Shown: piece after piece, positions 1 to 11,784 of the stretch
Numbering within the stretch: the stretch's first letter is position 1
Layout of the letters: every line of letters starts with the position of its first letter
DNA from: Chamaecyparis obtusa
Lineage: Eukaryota; Streptophyta; Pinopsida; Cupressales; Cupressaceae
Assembly: GCA_027943335.1 (NCBI GenBank)
Contig: BSBK01002161.1
Coordinates: 1,433,001-1,497,000, forward strand
DNA: 64,000 bases
Direction: 5' to 3'
Notes under the pieces: generated by a model
What the model was told of the DNA's origin: nothing
Seen by the model: the letters and a program-made list of their open reading frames with translations, nothing else
The model's database searches: none
Translations under genes and position numbers: made by a program

Positions 1-1659
1 AGTCAATTTCCTTTTATGTTAGTAGGTTTAGAGTTAGAGTAGGTTTCTTTTCTCAGATGTATGCACATAAAGTAAACATATCAGGATAGGGCCAATTCTG
101 AAGTACATCAATTATGTGTCCTGATCTGTCAAACTAAGAAGTATCTGCTAATAGAAACACTTGTCATTTGTTATACATTTGTCAGTATATCATAAGTTGA
201 CCTACCTGGGTTTTGCAGAGCCCAAAAGAACGAGATATTCCTTATTTCTAAGGGATTCTCATACAGTTGGCTGCTGATCTGAGGAAGTTAATCATAGGTG
301 ATGGCCAATCCTTAAATTCACCTCAGATATTAGTTGGAAACACTGACAGGTGGAAGAGATTTCTAATGAGCTTCAAGGCATTTCCAGAGGAGGCTTCCTC
401 TGCTGTTGCTCGGAACCAAAGCTGAGCAACTCAGGTTGTACCAGTAGAGAGCTCTCTTCCATTTACAAGGGCCTTCTTTCCAGAGACCAGTTGAACCAGA
501 AGTATATCCTGTCAGATGTAGAATTGGAGAGATACTGGAGGTGTTCAACATGGGGGCAACGTGGGACACAAGGACAAAAAATATGCCAAGAAAGTGACTG
601 GAGAGAAGCTGTAGCTTGGAGGTGGGAAAAGTGAAGCTGGAAATCAAGGAGCAGCAGTAAATGATGGCAGAGAAAAAGACATGTTTCTTCTCCAGCCATT
701 ATCCCTGTTGCCAAAGGACCAGATTGTCTCCCATGTTGTATAGCTTCCTTTATTCTAAGTGGAAAAACTTTTGGACGGATTTGTATATACTGCAAGTAAA
801 ATATGCTAAGTTGCCTAATGATGAACCTTTAAGTATTTTAGCATAGATGCCAGCTTTATGCTTGTAGCCAAAAAATATGCTCCTTAACTGAATATATCTA
901 GCAAAAGGTGCTTTTTCGTAAACTGTAAATGCAGTGGATTCTACTATTTTCATAAGGAACCTATTTAACCTTGTTCCTACCGATCAAAAAAAAAGAATCT
1001 AACAATAAAAGTTATTATTCATGTATCTAAAGGTTATTATAACCATTTTTAAAGTCCATATTTAACTACAAACATTAAATATTACTTAATAACTCAACAT
1101 AAAATGTAATGTCTTCTGATATTTCACTCCTGACAGGCCTCTTTAACAATAAAGTGCATGTTACTATTATAAAGCCCCACAAAAGGAAAACTACACAAGA
1201 AGAAAGTTTATAGTATTATACCAATTCTAGGTCACAGATTATGGAAAGCTGTACTCTTGAGTCCGCGTTTCCAGATCCAGAAACTGTACCAGAAACCAAA
1301 GCTCTATCAAGCTGTTCCTAAAAATGTGATTTCTGAGTTACTAGAAAGTCTATCCAACTCAAAAGGACTATAGTCGGGCACTAGATAGGCCTGTGTGTCA
1401 CTAAATTGTTTTCTCTTGTTCATAACTTGAGTCAAGAGAATGCTGCAGTTCACTCTCCATAGCATAAAAATGCATCATATTCTTACTAAGTCCTTCAAAT
1501 GCAAAACTACAAGAGAAAAAAGTATAAAGCAATTTCTAGGTCACAGTTTATGGAAGCTTTCATTCTTCAGTCTCCACTCACAGAGGACCAAAGGTCGATT
1601 AAACTGCTCCTATAAATATGTGTTTTGGTTATTACTAATTTGTTCCAGTTTGAAATGGA
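1..1659. other. No confident gene; possible decayed exon and local duplications
   Basis: No protein family was recognised. One plus-strand frame from 216 to 743 follows a good splice-acceptor-like tract (ttttgcag, ending at 218) and has a 57-codon open stretch at 252-422 with protein-like composition, but it carries about six stops in total, close to chance. The stretches 1163-1340 and 1482-1650 are diverged copies of each other, sharing a ctaggtcacag core. A motif around gctgcagttcactc at 1442 recurs at 5875. Best read as intergenic or intronic sequence. Confidence 0.3.
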
Positions 1660-2810
1660 TGTGTTGTGAGGTTTTCACACCATCACCCCAAAGAATTTGG
1701 GGACCCCCAATTTTTTTGAGCAAGCCTTGACAAGTTTCCTAGATCCGGGTATTTGGGTGCCTTAGAGAATTTTGGTAGATCCAGAGGTTTTTGAAATAAA
1801 AATTTTACACCTTGGATGTTTTCAAAGTGCTTAGGAGGGTATAGTTTGTTTTCACCTTGCACGGAAACGTTGGTTTTTCTAAAACGGTTGATTTTGTCCC
1901 TAGGCCAAACGAAATTCAATGAGAACATTTTTTTCGATCATTAGAATAATATCTAGCAGGATAAATTTGCAATATTTTTTATACTTGGATGAATTTTGGA
2001 AAATTGATATAATTGCATAACTTGAACATTTTCCAAAATTTAATTGTGAATTTGGATATTTTTGGAGAAACCTTGTAAATTTTTGGGTGGTGAAAATGGA
2101 GATTAAATGAAAAAATTAAATTGCCAAATGGAAATAATAAATTGCAAAACAAAAATTAAATTGCAAAATGATTTTTGGGTTGCAAAATAAAAATTAATTT
2201 TGGTTGTCATGATTAAATGCATTAAAATCATATTTTTGGGCTGAGTGTTTGTAATTTAGAAATTTTATTTAGGCCCCTTTGTGTGTTAAATTCAATGTAT
2301 TTTAAAACCTAAGAGGTGTGAAATTCAAGGTAAGTTATTGGGTCCACAATGGGCAAGGTTTAAATCTATTTTAGAGGCCTAAATGACCTTTTTTTCAAAA
2401 TTTCAAATTTAGGGCCTATGATAATTTCGGATTTGGCTAATTTAAACCCATAATTTTGCACAATTCAATGCAAGTGGCTCTCTTAATTTAAATCTGCCCT
2501 TTCCTTAAATCGATTTTTTTTTGGGTAAGTGAATTAATTTTTTTGGGGCCATGGCTTGGTTAATTTCAATGTTTAGGGGCCCCATATGGATCGTTTTTTG
2601 GAGTGGCCCAATTTCATTTAAAAAAGAAAATTAACATGCTATTGCACAGATTTTTGTTTTTGCAAAAGGCTGGCCCAATTTTAAATTAAAATTAAATACC
2701 CAAGGCTGTGTGATTTAATGCATTTAATTTGGGTTATATGTTTGGCAATTTAATTAATTTTATTTTCCCTCCAATGCAGGTCGGCCCTATTTGAAGAGGC
2801 AAAAAAATTT

Positions 2811-2820
2811 AGTATAAAGG
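2811..2820 (+). promoter_or_regulatory. TATA-like box in LTR-like repeat
   Basis: The sequence agtataaagg is followed by a CT-rich leader (tcctcattttctcattc). This arrangement fits an LTR U3/R promoter, but no downstream gene supports it. Confidence 0.3.
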
Positions 2821-3137
2821 GAGAGCTTGTCTCCTCATTTTCTCATTCATTTCTCACTTGTCTCTTGGCAGCCAGGGAGGAGCTCTTGGAGCAGCAAAAG
2901 AGCGAAATTTTGCGAGTGCATTTAGCAAGGGGTGATTTTCTTCTTTTGGTGGAGGAGTGCATTTTTGGTGTTGTCTTCTTCTTCTTTGGAGGAGAATTTG
3001 TTGGTGTAGAGGAGGATCTTCATGCTTGAGGGTGAAGGCAGGTCTAAACGGCAGAATTTTTCATTGTTCTTGCTTGGTACATTTTCCCTATTTTCTTGCT
3101 TGCATCATCCATCCATCACTTCATCATTTCATCTAGG

Positions 3138-3412
3138 GCTTGAAGTTGGGAGATATAAGTGTAGTTTTCATCTAAGATTTGGAGAAAGGAGATATAAGTG
3201 GTAGTCTCACCCCTAGGAATGAAGTTGGGAGATATAAGTGTAATCCATCTCATAAGTTTTCAAAGAGGCAGAAATAAGTGGTAGTCCCATCCCTAGGCGA
3301 AGAAGCAAAAATAAGTGTAGTGTGATAGGAATTGAAGAGGCAGAAATAAGTGGTAGTTCCATCCCTAGGATTGGAGGGGCAGAGATAAGTGTAGTCCCAT
3401 CTCATTGTAGAA
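3138..3412 (+). repeat. Minisatellite, unit about 35-60 bp
   Basis: Imperfect tandem copies built around gagataagtg/gaaataagtg followed by gtagtcccatccctagg. About seven copies are visible with variable spacing. The array lies inside the LTR-like region and looks non-coding. Confidence 0.7.
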
Positions 3413-4967
3413 AGAAAAGGCAGAAATCAGGGTTAGGATGGCGGATGCTAGTGCAAGCAAGAGCCAAAGAGCAATGCATACCAAGTAAGACAAGAAAGAC
3501 ATGAGGCCCAAGACCACCTTCTTCTCGAAATTGAAGCAAGTGAGGGACACCAGCATTGGCACAGTGAACATGATACAGTTGAGAGACAAGTTGATGGAGA
3601 GCTCCTCCCCCTTGGCCAAGAAGGATAAGGAGATAGGTTGCCACCACATTTTCATAGCTCCATCCTCCATCTCCATCTTTCACTTACATCTGCTTCACCC
3701 CCACCCTCCATTCCATATTTTCATTGCAGGTGCAAGCGAGGAAGTAGGTTTCATTGCAAGTTGGAAGAGATTTGAAGATATTTGAGGCTAGGCAAGGCTT
3801 GGCTATTCGTGCAAGCTAGCTTGGTTAGATTTGAGAAGGTTCTAGCACCCAAGAGGGTCATGCATTTTGTTGTAATACGCTAAGTAGGCAAGTTCTAAAG
3901 GTAAAGAGGTAAGTGTGGCAACATTACACCAATGTAATAAGAACTTGGACTTGGACTTTTTTATGTGGTTGGCCCTCCATGTTTAGGAGTCTGCCCTCAG
4001 TGGTGAGCTCCGTGGAGTGTAGTTATGTGTTTTGTTTCCTTGGCTAGTTGTTTTCTTTAATTGCAAATCAAACAAAGACAACTAGTAATTAGATTCAATC
4101 ACATTAAGAGGAAAGATAAGAATGGACTACAAATTGATACAAACAAAGCAATCATAACTTGGATGATAAGATTGATCAACACACAAACTAAGTGTAATTA
4201 TCTATTTGAAATGGACTTAATGAACAATTCACATAATTTTGGATGTAAGATGAACTCCACATAGCTTAATTAGGCGGTGAAAGAACCAACTCACTAACTA
4301 GCTAGGCAGCAATTGATGAACTTAATGATTATTTCAAATCAAGTAATGGGTGGATTGTGGGCCTTGCGGGAGGTATGGCCAAGGCAGGTGCCCCCAGAAC
4401 CCAAGAGTATTGAAGCAGAGGGGGGATGCATGCATTCCAAATTCGAGTAGGAAGGAAGCTTAAGGAGGCAAGGAAAATTAAGGAGGAAGGCAAGACGAAA
4501 GGTTGAAAGAGGTCAAGTTTGATTTCAAGGCGGTGGCCAAGAGCAAGGCTCTCAAATTGCAAGAAGGTTCACATCCAGGCAAGCCACCGGGGCCAAGGCA
4601 AGATTACCCCAAGTGCATAGAGACCTCACCCTTTCAAGGTCAGGACATCAGGAACAAGCAAGTTCAAGTGGTGATGAGAAAGTTTCTAAGGACGAGCTCA
4701 AGCATCCAAGGCTTCACCTCATCTCAAGGATTAAATAAATTTATAAGATAAGGTTGATGAGGTGGCAATTTCATGTGCATGCAATCAAATCATGCCAAGT
4801 GTCCTATGATCTCATTGGTTGACAGATTATTATAATTTTCTCATTGGCCTACAAAGTTGGTGCCCTCATGTAATTGGTTGAAAGATGGTAACCCTAATTA
4901 GGGTTTGTAGGGTTTAATCTTGGCCCTTGATTTTGCCCCTTAATCTTGGCCACTCGTAATTTTGAGC

Positions 4968-4976
4968 CTCTATATA
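4968..4976 (+). promoter_or_regulatory. TATA-like box in LTR-like repeat
   Basis: The sequence ctctatata lies downstream of a CAAT-rich, telomere-box-like stretch (aaccctaattagggttt) and upstream of a leader-like sequence. It is typical of plant LTR promoters. Function is inferred only. Confidence 0.3.
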
Positions 4977-5650
4977 GAGCCATTTGTTCTCATTTGTGAA
5001 GGAGTTATGTTGGAGAATTGTTGCAAAAATACTATCAAAATTGTTCTCTATTCATTGTTGTGGTTTGCATGGTGGATATACATGATCATTTTGGTGTATT
5101 GCATGTTTCTTCTCATCTCTCAAATTAAAGTAGGATTTCATTTCATGTTCTTAGAGTAGAAGTAGATGGCTAGTTGTATGGTGATGTTAGTGAATGTTTG
5201 ATAGGGATCTATATACTAGGCCACTAGCACCCTAGCGGCTTGTTAGGAAGCCTTGTGTGGTAATCTAGTCCGATCGCTCCCAAGTTCTACTTGCATTTCA
5301 TCTTTCCGCTTGTACTTCAAGTTGGGTTGGAAGATAGGTGTTAGTGTGAAAATTCTAAGAGTGTCCCTTTGAATCATTGCACCAATGGAGGTAGCGCTGC
5401 AAGCAGGCTTTCATTTGGTTGGATCCCTGTCCATTTGCTAATTTCTTCATTCATAGTAGTAGTAGAGCAGTAAGCAATTAGTGGTAGGAGTAGTTGAAAG
5501 TGAAAGTGATCAAGGAGAAAAGAACAAGTCAAGCAAGCGAAGTACCACCAAGTTATCTTTGAATGAACAACGTAAGCCCGCCTACGTGATTAACCAACAA
5601 ATCACATTAATATAACTGAGTTAGTATCCACAGGTGTAAGGAACCTTGGA

Positions 5651-6606
5651 GTTTTCTCATGTTCTTCATGAGTAATTACTTTTCAAGAGAGGGTTGAGTG
5701 TTTGGTATGCCATATCAAGTATTCAATTGCTATATGTTATGTAGTGGTACAAAACTGACATCAGCAATATGGTAGATCAAGAACATACTCGCATTTCTCA
5801 GCATCAAATTGCCCCTTTAATAAGATACACATCACCAGATTGTTTCTCCTTGCTTGTAACTTTATCCAGGGAGATGCTGCAGTTCACTCATAGCCCTTTA
5901 GTCAGTCCAGAAATATTTTAAAAATATACTTAGTAATGCCTTATAAAGAAAAGCATGCAAAATTCATGCATGAATAGATTAAGTGTGATTCCCTGTTAAA
6001 TTAGCATGTCAGGACTGCTGTTAAACTAAACCAAGTCCACTTGGAATCAAGTGCAAGAGTTTAATAATGTGCATGAACAGTGCAGCTGAAGTTTACTCTA
6101 GAAAGATAAGAGGTAGAAATTACAAATGCAGGTAAGCTCTTTTATATAAGGTGAGATGTCTAAGCAGACAAGTTGGGGTGTAACTTTGAATAAGACAAAA
6201 AAAGAAAGTTAAGGTGTAATCTAGAATTGAATGGACTAATAAACATAGAAAAACTCTCATCTTTGTAGATGCATGTTTCAACTTTCAGGTTTCCTGTATT
6301 AGGTTATTGATAATTAATAATTATGGTTATATAGTATTGAGCTTTGCTTCTTTAATCTCTACTATCAATAGCTATCATAACTTTCTCAACTTGCATAAAT
6401 TCTGTTTGAATGTTTTTTCTATTTTATGATTTTTAGATTTTTTGAGCCATTAATTAGGATTTAACATATATTAAATCATAATGCCAGAATTTAATGATAG
6501 CCAAAACAGCATATTTCAGTTTAGTCTTTCGAATGCAGTGTCCAAATTTTGACAGCATGCCAGATTGCAGACAGCATGATAAGTTCAGCAGATATTTACA
6601 AAGGCT
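5651..6606. other. No feature recognised
   Basis: AT-rich sequence with no protein-like frame. It contains a diverged copy (5840-5890) of the repeat at 1405-1455. Nothing else was supported. Confidence 0.4.
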
Positions 6607-7240
6607 GCAGTGTGAGTAATAAGTGATTTCTGCAGAGTAGCCGGAAACTCCCCTGCCCCTCCTTGGGCGCGTGTATCCCTGTATCTGTATGCGTATCAAA
6701 TATGGATATAAGTTGGCAAGGATACACATTAGATTCCCTATCCACGCGTGCCAAAAAATCCTTAATTTTCCAACTGTGCCAGATACTATGTGATTTAATT
6801 TTTTTAAAATTTGACATAAATCATCCTTAATTAAAAACAAACTTCAATCATGAAAAAAATTTCTGTTGGTATAAACAAAAACCTACACCAAATGAGGAAG
6901 ACAAATGAAATGTTTTTCTATTTCAGCTACCCATTTTTATAGATCATCTTCCAGCTCAACTCTATCATTTTTTTAATATTGTAATATTTAAATCAACTTA
7001 TAATCATGTATGTAGCAATTACATGTCTATATTGCTTTTAAAGTAATGAAAATATCATGTAATAACTTAGAAAATTGTGTGAAATATATGTGTAGTTTTT
7101 TATGAATGTCGTCTCCAACCATATCCATATTGGGGGTCTTTAAAAATTGCAGTATCTGTATCTGATACCATACCCGTATTTGTATCCGTATCCGTATCCA
7201 TGCAACTTTGGATTTCTGACAACTGCAGTTACTCACACTA
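6607..7240. mobile_element. Possible hAT-type MITE
   Basis: About 634 bp bounded by a 12-bp inverted repeat: CAGTGTGAGTAA at 6607-6618 and its complement with one end mismatch at 7229-7240. The CAGTG start is typical of hAT ends. Inside are short gtatccgtatcc iterations (around 6673-6710 and 7150-7200). An 8-bp target duplication was not evident, so the call is tentative. Confidence 0.35.
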
Positions 7241-8355
7241 GGACTTCACCACAACTACGGCGGGTTCCCTTTTGTTCTTCCTGCTACAGTGTCATTTTTT
7301 AAAAATATTTCTCCTTAGGTTCCTCTGGTCCAATAATTACCTGATATTCCTCTCAGAGTAGCACAGCACAACATAAATGAGGTAGGAACCCATTTATGGG
7401 GTAAGAGGAATCAATAGAGATTGTAATCTTGTTAAATGGTCTCCTCCTGAGAGCTTCCTTAAGTTAAACTTTGACAGAGTAGCTCATGGGAACCCTGGTG
7501 ATGGAGGGCAGTTGTGGTGATTAGAGATTCTGCAGGCAGTTTTGTCAAGCAGCTAAGTTGCTGGAACAAGTACAGGCTCGGCTATGAGCATAGGATACAG
7601 GAACACCGGAATGGCAAAATATATTTTTTCCTTGGGTGCAATTATGTTTGGATATGGTGTGTGTGTGTGTGTGCATACAAGAATTTTTTCAAATATACAG
7701 AATTGTAAAACTAAATGCATTTGATAGCATCATATTTCATCATTGATCAATGCCAAATGTTAGTGCTAGTAACAAATATTAAACACCAATGATGCTTTTA
7801 GGGTCGTTAAATGGATTTTACAACCAAAAAATTAGAAAATGTTTTATGTTTTCACCTTTTGGTGCTGGGCGCCCGCGAGTATGCCCAAGGTGTGCTTTGT
7901 ATGCCCCAAGTTCCCTGTGGGTAGCCCTAGGTTCCCTGTGAGTACGCTATACATAGGGAACCTAAGGTGTCTGAGGCAAGGCATATCCATGAATGCACCC
8001 GCACTAGGATGCACCCAATATCGTTACAGGTACGAGACTAGTTTTAAGCATTGTCGGTAATCTAGTCAAGCAGAAATCATTTTTATTTTTTCTTGGTTCT
8101 AAATCTAAATGAGGCTGAGTAAAAGGCACTTGAGTATGGACATAGAGTTGTTATCACGGACGACTCTTAGTGATCAAAGACCTTAGTCATGTGGCTTGTC
8201 AAAACTGTAAGCTTCGAACTTTGTAGAGGCTTATTTATTTGGGAATTTCAGCAATATTCTGTTCAACCTGTATTTCTAAAAATCTAATGGAGCCATTCTA
8301 GCAAATTGTAGACTAAATCAAGCTCCTTTTGCGATGCTAGTAAGTAATTGTTCAG
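7241..8355. other. No gene recognised; host flank of E1
   Basis: Contains a GT microsatellite near 7657-7672 and a GC-richer patch with short iterations of a ccctgtg motif (about 7860-8010). No coding frame resembles a known protein. The right edge is the insertion site of E1. Confidence 0.4.
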
Positions 8356-8360
8356 ACACA

Positions 8361-8619
8361 TGTTGTCGGCATAAATGTTGTACGGGTGTAATAAAGTTAT
8401 GTTATATTATGTTAATCTCGGCAGTTAGTAACCGAGACCGTTACGACGCGACGTTTGGTTGTGACCCTTCGGGGATTATATGTATACACTTGTTCATGTG
8501 TTGTAGACACGATTGATATGTAGAAGTTCTTATGATTATGAATGAATTGTCTTCTATGTTGCGTACTTGAATATCTGCTTTTGTTTACGTATCTGTCTGT
8601 TACCCCACGAGGGTAAACA
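8361..8619 (+). repeat. E1 5' LTR
   Basis: 259 bp, starting TGTTGTCGGC and ending GGGTAAACA. It matches 18753-19019 almost throughout. Being the transcription start of the element, it should hold the promoter; a TATA-like ttatattatg lies near 8400. Confidence 0.97.
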
Positions 8620-8621
8620 TC

Positions 8622-8634
8622 TGGCGCCGCTGCC
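8622..8634 (+). promoter_or_regulatory. E1 primer binding site (tRNA-Asp type)
   Basis: TGGCGCCGCTGCC begins two bases after the 5' LTR. The TGGCGCCG start is the form used by plant Athila/Tat-group Ty3/gypsy elements primed by tRNA-Asp. The tRNA assignment is from memory of that group. Confidence 0.8.
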
Positions 8635-8663
8635 TAGACATACCCAGATGGCGAGTAGGCATA

Positions 8664-9022
8664 ATGGGCTTACCCGTTGGTGAGATAAACCCAGAAACAA
8701 AGGATGCCCGTACTGAGTTGTACGAAGGAGAGGATAATCAGGCATGGGAATTCCGAATTTTATTCCAAGTAGCTCTTGAAACTTACATCCGAAGGGAGGC
8801 AACAAACTAAGACGTCCCTACAGCTGCAGTGTGGGATGCAATTGGGATCCGGCAGCCAATCGACTGTTGAACCAACTTCCACAGTTGTTGGCACAAGCAG
8901 CACTAGCACGATGCGTTCAGCAGGAGGAAATTGATCGAGAGGAACGCCGCCAGGAGATCCTCCGTGAATTTCACGCCCGAGAGTATCTTCGTCGCCTTCG
9001 GGAGGAAGGAAATGACAAATAG
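8664..9022 (+). pseudogene. E1 leader ORF upstream of gag, frameshifted
   Basis: Starts at an ATG at 8664 and reads 48 codons to a TAA at 8808-8810. The protein-like text then continues in another frame to a stop at 9020-9022. Together it would be about 110 residues, acidic at first, then strongly charged and probably helical (REERRQEILREFHAREYL). Some Tat-group elements (for example Ogre) have an extra ORF before gag, which fits this position. No domain was recognised and no function is proposed. Split by one stop and one frameshift. Confidence 0.45.
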
Positions 9023-9158
9023 TAAAAGTTTTTGAAGTATGAAACGAAGGGAAAGGGAACACAAAAATCAATTATAGTACAATTGAGAATGTTGTAAAGT
9101 AACATGAATTAATAAAAAATAAGTGTTCTTTTTGATTAAGCAATGTGTATAGTCTGTC

Positions 9159-10748
9159 TTGATGCCCAATAATCTAAATAAAGATCGAAATAAGAAAGTG
9201 GTAGATGACAAAGGGGAAGCCGCACGGAAGGCTTTGATATCCACGCAGCAACGTGAACGTCAGTATAGGCCGAGGCAACTTGCCAAGGACCAGCTTGCCG
9301 GAGGGTTGCCCGAAGGGGACCTCGGAAGTGGCACGGAAGGTGCAGAAGCCAAATTGGAACAGTTCATTTCACCGGAACATCTAAGGGTGCGGAGTAGTGA
9401 AGAATTAACTGAGGAAACGCGAGCGTTGAAGACCTTCCTCCAGGAAGAACGAAACCGGTTTGAAGACTGGGTCCATACACCACGTGCGGAAGACCGTGAT
9501 CATGAAGGGAACCATATAGCTGAGGGTGACAGTGACAGATCAGCCGGAGGGACCAGAGATAGTGCGACCGAAGACACTCGGGAGGCGCACGTAAACCCTC
9601 CATTGGAGCCCACGACTCCACACAACACAGCTCCATCGGTTACGCAGGCTCAACAAGTGCCATTAGTAAATACTACAAGAAGCAATACAGTAGGGGTGGG
9701 TGCGGGTACCACAAGCGGTGGTGCCAGACAACAAACGACCCAACCACCTATGGCGACTCACAAAGAAAAGTTGCCCAAGTTCCATGATGATGGAAAGGAC
9801 AACCCAACACGGCATTGCCGTACATGCGAAACCATCTGGTCAGCCAACGGGGTGACTGACCAGGATGAATGGATGAAGCAGCTCCCCGCCACGCTGAGAG
9901 GAGTGGCTATTGACTGGTATTCAAACTTGAATAAAACCAAGGTAACTACGTGGGATGAACTGAAGAAAGCATTTGAGAAGGAATTCCGGCTTCTCCGAGA
10001 TGATAACGAGATAGTCTCCAAAATCTATAGAACAAAGCAAGGTAAGGAGACTGTACGGGCATATGGCCGCCAGCTAAAGGAATTAGTGGGAAAGATGGAA
10101 AGCCAACTGCCTGATGGCCTAAAGAAGAGGTGGTTTGTCGAGGACCTGAACCCTAAGCTACGACAAAAGATGAAAATTGTGCCTCCAACATCCTACGATA
10201 ATGCATACAACCGGGCCATGGACCTGGAAAGCGAAAATAAGACGGCCAAAAAGAAGAAGAATAGATCTTTGTCATCCTCTGAAGACGATACGTCGGAAGA
10301 AGAGAGTAGCAGTGATGAGAAGCCGAAGAAGAAAGTCACAGCCCTTCAGAAGGATATGGAACGAATGTTAAAAGAGTTTAAGACAATGAAGGGGACCACA
10401 AGCAAGGATGATGAACTATGGTGCACGGATTGTAAGGAGAGCGGCCACACGAAGGGTGCTTGTCCCAAGAAGGCATTCTTGGACATCTGCCAAATCATGG
10501 GACATTCTACAAAGGAATGCCCATACAATCTGAAGGCACGTAACCAGCAAGTGCTCTTTGCACAGGAGCAGCCCTCCACATCGGATTCAAACAATAATGC
10601 ATCTTCCGGAGGCTACCGAGGAAACCGACGAGGCGGACGGGGGAATAATAATAATTCCAACCGAAGCAGGGTCCAATACGATGCGAAGGGACGCCCGATG
10701 ATTCAATGTAGGGCTTGCAACCAATGGGGTCATTACGCACGAGTGTAA
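9159..10748 (+). pseudogene. gag: E1 gag (capsid/nucleocapsid), 3' end frameshifted
   Basis: Structural protein that packages element RNA in the cytoplasm. The 529-residue frame has an acidic, low-complexity N-terminal part, a retrotransposon gag core (about residues 198-370, with LRGVAIDWYSNL and FEKEFRLL typical of the fold), a Lys/Ser/Glu-rich linker, then CCHC zinc knuckles. The first knuckle is intact (Cys422, Cys425, His430, Cys435). The second lacks its first Cys (CQIMGHSTKEC, residue 444 on). The third (Cys517, CRACNQWGHYA) is cut by a frameshift at about 10740; its last Cys (10744) and a fourth knuckle (CRWCGPSDHEDADC) follow in the pol frame. The gag-pol junction is therefore damaged, probably by a 2-base loss. 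Confidence 0.93.
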
Positions 10749-11784
10749 TAATAATGATGCCCCTCAAAAGTTATGTCGGTGGTGTGGCCCCAGTGACCAT
10801 GAAGATGCCGATTGTCCGAAGTCTGGCATAGGGGCCAATCTGATTGATATCGAAGGCAACACACGGGTTAAAGAAGCCATCCTTGCTCTTACCCGAGGGC
10901 AAGCAAAGGAAGCCCGATACCCCCATCCCCGTACAAAGAAGCAAAGAATGGCGAAAGCAAGGGAGGAAATAGAAAGGGCCATGAAAGCCCAACGGGGAGA
11001 GACACACGAATCATCCGGACCCTACTGCATAGATGCGGAGAGGAACATTGTACGGCAGATGCTCCAACTGGAGGTACCTGTGAAATTGGAGGACCTCCTA
11101 CACACCATGCCTCAATTGGGGACAGTGTTGTTGGGTACAAAGGTTGATAAACCCAAACCGAGACACGCGGACGCTTCCATACCAGGAAGCTCGGCAACAA
11201 ATCCAGTTGTGCTTACCGTCAACAACGGCAGACACCCAGCCGTGGTGGAGATGGGCATCCTGGGCACCATCCTGACGAATACTATAGTAGACGGTGGTTC
11301 CGGGGTAAACGTCCTCTCGGAGGACACATGGAAAAAGCTAGGAAAGCCCACTCTATGGCCACCTACGTTTAATCTGCTAGGTGCTGATCAGCACGAGATT
11401 AAACCCCTCGGCATGTTGATGGCACAGCAAGTCACCGTGGGTGCACAACCTTTTGTGCTCGACTTTGTGGTCATCCCGTTAAAACAGAAAGGGTATGACG
11501 CCATACTCGGAAGAGGATGGCTAGTGGCAGTGAAGGCAAACCACAACTGGAAACGGAATACACTCTCGATGGAGAGCGGACGCAAGAAATTCACTACTGA
11601 TCTCTGGACCCAGTTGGTGAGCGAGGAACTTGCCTCTTCCTTGGGATCTGAATCCGAAGGGGAGAATGACCCACGAGACAAAGGGAGAGAGAGCATGGAA
11701 CCAGATGCCGAAGGCATATTAAAACTCGGAGGATGCTATTCGAAGGATGACACGGATTCACTAAATGGATTGTTCCATTGGTAG
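10741..11784 (+). pseudogene. pol: E1 pol: nucleocapsid end and aspartic protease
   Basis: Continues the zinc-knuckle region in the +1 frame and then encodes a retropepsin-type protease that would mature Gag-Pol. The catalytic motif is IVDGGSGVNVLS, with the Asp at 11290-11292, and the flap/C-terminal motif is YDAILGRGWL. The DGGS form in place of the commoner D-S/T-G-A/S occurs in some plant gypsy groups. The frame ends at a TAG at 11782-11784 but the text continues in the same frame, so the stop is a nonsense mutation (probably CAG to TAG) rather than the end of the gene. Confidence 0.9.

Larger units (their letters stand above)
1660..5650 (+). repeat. LTR-like non-coding repeat region, boundaries unresolved
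   Basis: About 4 kb with no credible coding frame. The left edge begins TGTGTTGTGAGGTTTTCAC, like a plant LTR start. Two TATA-like boxes are followed by leader-like pyrimidine-rich sequence, and the right part ends in sequence resembling an LTR end (gtatccaca near 5630). I found no matching target duplication and no second copy in the window. It may be one very long solo LTR or a composite of two. Confidence 0.35.

Noticed and set aside
10730..10760. Programmed +1 frameshift between gag and pol in E1
   Set aside because: The shift falls inside a zinc knuckle and pol has three nonsense codons and three further frameshifts, so simple decay is the better explanation.
11112..11717. Minus-strand frames opposite E1 protease
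   Set aside because: Shadows of the real coding strand; no recognisable protein.
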